64,000 nucleotides of DNA from Symbiodinium natans (lineage: Eukaryota > Sar > Dinophyceae > Suessiales > Symbiodiniaceae): the NCBI GenBank assembly GCA_905221605.1, contig CAJNDS010000784.1:1-64000 (forward strand). Reading direction: 5' to 3'. The translations under genes and the position numbers were made by a program. Under the pieces are notes generated by a model. The model saw only the letters and a program-made list of their open reading frames with translations, was not told the origin of the DNA and ran no database searches. Within the stretch, counting starts at the first letter, position 1. Each line of letters opens with the position of its first letter. Below, in pieces: positions 59,005 to 64,000 of this stretch.

Positions 59005-61203
59005 TCAAATGCATCGCCGGCAACCTTGACACTCGACCGCATCCAGGTCAGCATCCTCGGCAACTCTGTACGCATCGGAGCGCACACGTCCGCATGCAAG
59101 AACTTGAAGGCACGCATCAAGAGTGCTTTGGCCGCGGACCAAGTGCAACTTGCGGGAACGACGGTGGATCACCCAGACGTCGGACTCATCCCGTGTCTCA
59201 GGCAGAAAGCGGCGGGCCTTTTTGCTGAGGGGAGGGCTGGAGGAATGGGTCACACTGTCCGAGCTGCTGCTTCGGGAGGCCTCAGAATCAGAGGAATCCT
59301 CACTACTCTCATGCGCAGACTCCTCGGCTTCGGAGGCGGAATCTTCAACTTTGATGGCTCCGGAGGGTCGCACGACAGGCAAAATCGGTGCTGGGCCAGG
59401 AGAGGCTTCACAGGACTCACTCCAGAAAGCGCGTAAAGGAGCATCTGGCATGAACACCCCAAGAGCAACCTGATGCAACAAGCGAGAAAAGGCCAACGAC
59501 GGGGCCGCGCTGAGATCACGGCTGTACACAACCTCAGTCGTGAGTTGATTGCGAGCATGCCGACCCAAGACAGCACAAGTATCACGGTCCATGCCAGCGC
59601 GCGTGCCAGCCTTGGATGCCCAGGACAGGCCAGTGACCTTGAGGGAATGGGAGGACACGCCGGAGTCCTCAGGCAAATCGAGGGCTTGACGAAGCATCCT
59701 GGACACTTCTTGCGAGGACACGGGGCGAGCACAGAGGGCAGAGCACTCAGCATCAAGGGGTGGGCGGAAAATGGGCCCGTCAATCTTGCCAATTAAACAC
59801 AGGTTAACAGCTTCAAACGCCTGGATTGCAAGAGGCAGCCAGGGACGAGAGACCACTCCCTGTGCAGGGACCAAGATATGCAAAAACTGCGCCTTCTTCT
59901 TGGCGGTGGTCGAGGTCTTGTGACGACCTGTTCGAATCTGCAGAAAGCCCGAAACACCATCGAAATCGCTCTCCAGGTCCCAGATGCACTGCAGGTCAGA
60001 GTGCCGACATCGTCCATAGACGGCGATCAAGGCATATGCAGCGAAGCAACGCAACAGGGGGTCGTCGCTGCCTTCGAGAAGTTCATGCAATTTGCAAACC
60101 TGATCAACTGTTAATGCACGAGCCTGCTTGAGCCAACGGGTCTTAGCAGCCAACTGCTGACTGGCACCGACGATGCGCCGGCTAGAAATGCATACCTGCA
60201 CATCCACCTCAAGGACGTAGTGCAAGAACCGCATGGCAGAAAGCAACGTCGAACCGCTGGTCGGAGGCTTGTTTTCTTTCTTCAAGTACTGAAAATGTTC
60301 CCAAACAAGAGTCTCTTGGAACACACCCGAGAAGGACAGATTTGCAAGGGGCTGACCATCGACCCAACGAAGACAGGCGAGGAGGGAATTGGCCCTCTTG
60401 ATCAACGTGTAGGGGCTGCGGAGCCCCGTCCTGGCCTCAATGTCCTCAGGGTCGGGCGGCTGTCCTGTGCACCGTTCCACGACGACACATAACTTATTGA
60501 TTGCAATGTGAAGCAAACTTCCAAGGGTCTCATTAATATCGCAGTCAGCAACATTAGAAATCGTGGTCTGAAAGAATGACTTCAAGTCGGTCACATGCTC
60601 CAAGCACTCGACCAGCCGATCAGGCGTGCTCACCTCTGGCGGTAACAAGGGCTCCAAGGATGGGGATTGCACAGCAAAGTCGGCATCATCACTGAAAATG
60701 CACTTCATAGGACCTTGCTCCCACGGCAGACGGATTTGCGTCAAATTTCGGGATGCAACAACCTGTTGGCAAACAATCTGATCAATGAAGCTGGTGTCAA
60801 CGCGGGACTCGAGAGGTAAACCTGCACAACCCTCAGAATCAGGATGACGGGTGTCATCTTCAGTGTCAGGAGAGCAAGCCCCCAGTGGGCCAACACCTGC
60901 ATCTTCGGCGACGTTGAAGTCGCCATCGGACACTGAGACATTGTCGGAAAGAACAGAAGCAGTCCCTAAACTCCCCCCAACAGAAGCATTCCCTAAACTC
61001 CCCCCTTTATCCGAAAGCACAGTCAGCGGCCCAGGCGCAGGGGCCTCGAGGGCAATCACTGCACAGGCAGGCAAGGTCGGGGGCTCAGGCGGGAAAGGAT
61101 GCTCCGCGACTGCGATCCAGCTGCTGGCGGAACCAGAGGCTTCAGTAGCACTGGCCGGATCGGACATGCTTAAGAAGGCAAAGTGAGCAATACGCGAAAG
61201 CAA
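59005..61203 (-). CDS. Tyrosine recombinase of the YR element, up to 732 aa
   Basis: Catalytic residues in the right order: R400 (GRCRHSDLQ), K429 (TGRHKT), H519-x-x-K522 (SSHSLKVTG; HxxR is usual), H549 (LGRHARN) and nucleophile Y560 (VVYSRD). Upstream, about 210-400, is the core-binding helical domain. A Ser/Asp/Glu-rich stretch (SASEAEESAHESSEDSSDSE) and a Cys-rich tail (CQGCRRC) follow. It would integrate the circular DNA copy at the target dinucleotide. MSDPASATEASG at residue 13 (61167) is an alternative start. Confidence 0.85.
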   Translation of the reverse strand: MLSRIAHFAFLSMSDPASATEASGSASSWIAVAEHPFPPEPPTLPACAVIALEAPAPGPLTVLSDKGGSLGNASVGGSLGTASVLSDNVSVSDGDFNVAEDAGVGPLGACSPDTEDDTRHPDSEGCAGLPLESRVDTSFIDQIVCQQVVASRNLTQIRLPWEQGPMKCIFSDDADFAVQSPSLEPLLPPEVSTPDRLVECLEHVTDLKSFFQTTISNVADCDINETLGSLLHIAINKLCVVVERCTGQPPDPEDIEARTGLRSPYTLIKRANSLLACLRWVDGQPLANLSFSGVFQETLVWEHFQYLKKENKPPTSGSTLLSAMRFLHYVLEVDVQVCISSRRIVGASQQLAAKTRWLKQARALTVDQVCKLHELLEGSDDPLLRCFAAYALIAVYGRCRHSDLQCIWDLESDFDGVSGFLQIRTGRHKTSTTAKKKAQFLHILVPAQGVVSRPWLPLAIQAFEAVNLCLIGKIDGPIFRPPLDAECSALCARPVSSQEVSRMLRQALDLPEDSGVSSHSLKVTGLSWASKAGTRAGMDRDTCAVLGRHARNQLTTEVVYSRDLSAAPSLAFSRLLHQVALGVFMPDAPLRAFWSESCEASPGPAPILPVVRPSGAIKVEDSASEAEESAHESSEDSSDSEASRSSSSDSVTHSSSPPLSKKARRFLPETRDESDVWVIHRRSRKLHLVRGQSTLDACLQVLACGRVRSDAYRVAEDADLDAVECQGCRRCI

Positions 61204-61547
61204 GCGTGAGGACCTTTGGCTGTGCAGAGCAGCGAGGGCCAGCTGCGGAAAGGAAGTGCCAGCAAAATCCTGGAGCCCTCGCTCTGGCTCAGAAGCACGG
61301 CAACCAAATTGCTGTCAGCGACCCAAGACCAAAGGCCGGTGGGAGCGGCAACCTGATCACGCAGCAGATCGTCGTAGAAGGCTCTGGGGCGCAACAAAAC
61401 TGGCCGAAACGGCGGCAGAGGCCCTGCAAGGATCAAAACGCGGTCGTGGCTCGAAGAAGAAGAAAAATCCTCAGAGCTGTCAGAACCGCTCATAACAGGG
61501 CCAAGGAACACACCATCCGCCAGTGGCCACGCCACTGGCTTGCACAC
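61170..61547 (-). CDS. Small leader ORF of the YR element
   Basis: Unrecognised, 125 codons (107 if it starts at MSGSDSSEDFSSSSSHD). Acidic Ser-rich start, then hydrophobic/aromatic segments (GLWSWVADSNLVAVLLSQ). Overlaps the recombinase start by 34 bp in another frame. It could regulate recombinase translation. Confidence 0.4.
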   Translation of the reverse strand: MCKPVAWPLADGVFLGPVMSGSDSSEDFSSSSSHDRVLILAGPLPPFRPVLLRPRAFYDDLLRDQVAAPTGLWSWVADSNLVAVLLSQSEGSRILLALPFRSWPSLLCTAKGPHACFRVLLTLPS

Positions 61548-61612
61548 GGCCTAAGGCCAGTCCCTTAGCACCCCTTACGAGACCTCTACTCTAGAACGCA
61601 GCCTCAGGCCCA

Positions 61613-61880
61613 AAGAAAATTTTCTGCATCTCTCAGCTGTCAGCCACTTGAGCCAAAATGGCAAATTTTCTGCATCTCTCAGCTGTCAGCCACTGTTACC
61701 GGGCATGAAGACTGCATACAAGCTGTCAAGGTGACATGCAGAGAGAACATGAAAGATGGGCATGCAGAAAATTTTGAAAGCACTGTGAAAACTCTTTTTG
61801 TTTTTCTTAAAGGCACGGTTGCAGGCAACCTAAGCGTTCGCTCCTCACGAAGGCGCTATCAACAAGTTGACAGCAAGCTT
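61613..61880 (-). repeat. A1 repeat with SL insertion, 5' end of YR element
   Basis: Same as A2 except for 47 bp: an SL piece (61647-61662) plus a duplicate of the following 31 bp. Outer edge AAGCTT/AAGGCCTCGG joins LINE4 sequence. Confidence 0.9.
61647..61662 (-). other. SL relic inside A1
   Basis: GCCATTTTGGCTCAAG, the last 16 nt of the dinoflagellate SL, is fused to TGGCTGACAG. In A1 and A2 the unspliced sequence has CAG just before TGGCTGACAG, a 3' splice acceptor. So the relic marks the true trans-splice site of the element mRNA. Confidence 0.85.
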
Positions 61881-62229
61881 AAGGCCTCGGAACCCTCTTC
61901 GCTCGCACAGGTCTGCTATCTTCTTGCACCTCAGTTCCAGGAGGTGTTTCCCTCAGCCGTGGTGAGGCCGAACTATGTTGTCCCTCCGAGTGAGGCCGAA
62001 GACTTTCCACAATCCTCAGCTTATGCGAGGCCGACAACACCCTCAGCAGCGAGGTCGAAAGTTCCCTCAGCACTCGGCGAGGCCGTACACAGGCAGATAT
62101 GTGGCTGGCAGAACTACCGAGCAAACACAGTGGTTTCGGTTTGAGTCCTGTTGGAGCCCACCCTTAGGTACAGCCTCCAGGCCACCGAACAGCTCACTAC
62201 CTGCGCACCCCACCGGGGTTGAGCCGAGA
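61881..62229. other. 5' untranslated part of LINE4
   Basis: No frame. Follows the SL with TCTCGGCTCAACCCCGGTGG. Holds five hairpin micro-elements (61950-62086). Confidence 0.6.
61950..62086 (+). repeat. Bulged-hairpin micro-elements, 5 copies
   Basis: Starts 61950 (GCC/GGT, one G-T pair), 61982 (variant without inner stem), 62014 (GC/GC, loop TTAT), 62040 (GC/GC, very short loop), 62064 (GC/GC, loop ACTCG). Confidence 0.8.
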
Positions 62230-62251
62230 CTTGAGCCAAAATGGCTACGGT
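62230..62251 (-). other. Complete dinoflagellate spliced-leader relic
   Basis: Reads ACCGTAGCCATT then TTGGCTCAAG, a full 22-nt match to the dinoflagellate SL. It is followed by TCTCGG, not by GT, so it is a retroposed mRNA cap and not an SL RNA gene (which needs a GT donor). Confidence 0.92.
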
Positions 62252-62318
62252 GGCTGCAAGTTCTGTCTGCACGCTGCGTCGCGTAGCCACCCGAAGGGGC
62301 CGTTGGTCAAGGTGAAAC
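62252..62318 (-). other. Conserved LINE 3' tail of a further unit
   Basis: GTTTCACC..., GCCCCTTCGGGTGGCTACGC, GCAGCGTGCAGACAG. The last dozen bases (AACTTGCAGCC) differ from the AATTCACC of the other tails. It marks a fifth unit extending to the right. Confidence 0.6.
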
Positions 62319-64000
62319 TAAACTAAAAATTACCTCGCTTGAGGTGTTGCGTTCTCAGCTAGGCCCTCTCTCAGCTGCAACCCTCAGCACTCGCGAGGCC
62401 GAACTTTGCCCTCCGCATGCATTGCTGTTGAGGCACTTGTTGTGGCATCAGCCTCCGTAAGTTTGGCAATCCCCACTCAGCACTGGATGTTCTGTTCGAG
62501 GCATATTCCTCAGCGCATGCGAGGCCGCAAAGTGAAACACGTGAGGTATGAAAGACTGCTACTCCAGGTTCGTCCGCAGCTCCGGCTTTCTCGCACTTAC
62601 TAACCGTGCCTTGCAGCCTCCCCCAAAGTAGCGTCACCCTGGCTTTCTCGCTCTTACTCACCAGTTGACCAATAATGCATCTCACGCGGTTGCTTCATGG
62701 TAAAACTGCAGCTCGAGGTCCCGGCGTTCTCGCTCTTACTAACCCGGACCGACACTGCAGAGAAGCATTGACTGTTGTTCCCTCAGCGGAGGCGAGGCCG
62801 AACAACCATTCCGCTGCATCTGCGCAGCCAGGCCCTCAGCTCCTCACTGAGCCAGGGCTATCTCTAGACAGAGTTCCCTTGCTGGCAAGCCCTCTATCTC
62901 TATGTGACCCCCGCGGTGCCACGTATAAGCAGCTGCTCCGCGTGTCTTAGGACCACAGTTTTCATTCGGATTTGTTGTTGTAGGCCTTCCAGTGCTTGAG
63001 GCCGAATCCAAACACCACATCACACGTCACACGGCTAGGCAATTTGGCTCCAACATCTGAAGATAGTGACACATACTCTGCGTGGCGTCCGCGTGAGCTA
63101 GCCTGTCCTAGAGTTTAGGAGTTCGGCTCCTTTCATCGCTTGTCTTACCACAGGTCTCTTTCGGTGGCCCGTACTCAGCAGCCAGCACATGTACCATCCT
63201 CAGACGCCAGAGCCGCCTTGCCCCAGCAAGTGCCCATAAAACCACTCACCAGACAGTGAGAGCCAACATCTTCAAACAACCTCCAGCGGCCGTGCCGCGA
63301 GGACCTAAACATCTGCAAGGTTCCGCCTTGTCTGTGTGCACGGACAGACCCCAGCCCTTGCAGGAGACGTGGATGTAAACAAAAGCAGGCCTGCCATGTC
63401 CAGCAGGCTGATTACCATTGGTTGCCTTCAGATGGGAAAAGCGCGAAGATCGGGTAACCTCCATCTGAATCCTTTCCGGCCAATACCAACCCTTACAAAC
63501 CCTCAGCACGGAGCGAGGCCGAAGGAGGCATTCTTGGACTATTGGTTTTCCGGGGAGCAGCCACCACAGCTGCTCTTCAACTTGCACTGCGCCGCACCAC
63601 AGTCCTACTGCAAGTTCTTTGGCAACGGTTTCTCAGTAGCACCAGTCAATGAGCTTTACGACACTGATGCCTTTGGTTATTGTGTCCAGGCAGATCCACC
63701 AGGGTTGGGCCAAATCTGTTCTACCTGATTCTACCTGCGAAGAATATCCAGTTGTGCTCAGCTTGCAGATCCCCGAAAACCAGCAAACTCGGGCTCAAGC
63801 ACACCGCTATTGTTCGGGACACTCCTGTCAACAACTGCAAGGATGCCGCTTGCAGTGCGACGTTGGCCTGCACTGTCTGCAACGTGCCTTGGCCGTTTTC
63901 CCCCGTGTTTCGGTCTCACCTTCGTTCTCCACACAAACGAGCGAGGAACCCAAACTCACCCTAACACACAGCCCTCAATCCAAATGAGGGTCGGCGGGTT
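62319..64000. other. No firm gene; sequence of a fifth unit
   Basis: Contains four hairpin micro-elements (62381-63523) and pairs of CTTTCTCGCACTTACTAACC-type words (62590, 62645, 62730) also found at 50890-50950 in LINE4. A minus-strand frame at 63246-63587 has a plausible protein-like stretch (KGWYWPERIQMEVTRSSRFS) but no motif. Confidence 0.5.
62381..63523 (+). repeat. Bulged-hairpin micro-elements, 4 copies
   Basis: Starts 62381 (loop ACTC), 62508 (loop GCAT), 62780 (loop GGAG), 63500 (loop ACGGA), all with inner GC/GC and the outer CCTC/GAGG plus bulged A. Confidence 0.82.

Larger units (their letters stand above)
52249..61880 (-). mobile_element. Tyrosine-recombinase retrotransposon with split direct repeats (PAT/Ngaro-like plan)
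   Basis: Minus-strand order: A1 (61880-61613), small ORF, tyrosine recombinase, Gag, polyprotein (oxygenase-like, MTase-like, RT, RNase H), B1 (53074-52819), A2 (52818-52599), a 95-bp spacer, B2 (52503-52249). A1-ORFs-B1-A2-B2 is the split direct repeat plan of PAT/Ngaro elements, here with the recombinase first. A1/A2 and B1/B2 appear identical apart from one 47-bp insertion, and all main ORFs are open, so this is a recent, possibly active insertion into LINE4. Confidence 0.85.
49751..62251 (-). mobile_element. LINE4: SL-capped element split by a YR retrotransposon
   Basis: Its 5' end is the complete SL at 62251-62230 and its 3' end the conserved tail at 49751. It is interrupted at 61880/52249 by the 9.6-kb YR element. 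The two parts together are only about 2.9 kb, with no RT, so it is a deleted or non-autonomous unit carrying a kinase-like ORF3 remnant and many hairpin micro-elements. Joining the two flanks as one element is inference from the clean YR boundaries. Confidence 0.55.

Noticed and set aside
53250-61500. Many 60-150-codon plus-strand frames opposite the YR element
   Set aside because: All are shadows of the intact minus-strand ORFs, which carry complete catalytic motifs.
62230-62251. Spliced-leader RNA gene
   Set aside because: The SL is not followed by a GT donor or an Sm-site-bearing SL RNA intron, and lies at a LINE 5' end.

Overview
The window is nuclear DNA of a dinoflagellate. The best evidence is the dinoflagellate spliced-leader (SL) sequence. 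A complete 22-nt copy lies on the minus strand at 62230-62251, and 3'-terminal pieces ending in TGGCTCAAG sit at 61647-61662, 46848-46856 and 38375-38383. No ordinary host housekeeping gene and no tRNA or rRNA gene was recognised. Nearly all of the coding capacity belongs to mobile or viral elements.

Left part (1-14.4 kb): a decayed copia-type Gag on the minus strand (72-2171), about 3 kb without genes, one arm of a 0.5-kb inverted repeat (4945-5475), a candidate RHS/Crinkler-like nuclease gene whose intron is a long GA/TA microsatellite (6342-7921), a 1.35-kb tandem duplication (8738-11414), and two mirror-image minisatellites (11.6-12.9 kb and 13.2-13.8 kb).

Viral part (14.4-27.9 kb): a GC-rich endogenous Polinton-like virus. 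It has a family-B DNA polymerase/HNH/SF1-helicase fusion, a cytosine methyltransferase, an A32/FtsK-type packaging ATPase, a penton-like minor capsid protein, an AT-hook protein, two virion-type unknowns, a major capsid protein, a long fibre ending in an S74 self-cleaving chaperone, and a retroviral-type integrase. The polymerase, penton, fibre and methyltransferase are broken by frameshifts or stops, and the middle of the polymerase gene is inverted. The methyltransferase, ATPase, capsid and integrase block is nearly collinear, with very short or overlapping junctions. Just beyond, at lower GC, is an intact small gene for a protein with an HxD...H double-stranded beta-helix pattern (27932-28573). 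A truncated inverted relative lies at 5.4 kb.

Retroelement array (30.0-62.3 kb, all minus strand): at least four LINE units lie head to tail, and two of them have an SL relic exactly abutting the 3' terminus of the next. LINE1 (30011-38383) is almost intact: ORF1; ORF2 with endonuclease, RT, RNase H and zinc ribbons, carrying a single stop; and an ORF3. ORF3-type sequences of four different units keep what look like protein-kinase motifs. LINE4 is split by a 9.6-kb tyrosine-recombinase retrotransposon (52249-61880). Its split direct repeats are essentially identical and its ORFs are open: recombinase, zinc-finger Gag, and a 1418-residue polyprotein joining an oxygenase-like domain, a C5-methyltransferase-like domain, RT and RNase H.

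The LINE3/LINE4 sequence and the right end carry about 27 copies of a 20-25-bp bulged hairpin (CCCTC-A-stem-loop-stem-GAGGCCGAA). The inner stem pairs co-vary between copies, and all copies have the same orientation. This family, the kinase-like ORF3, and the methyltransferase-plus-oxygenase retroelement are the most promising undescribed items.
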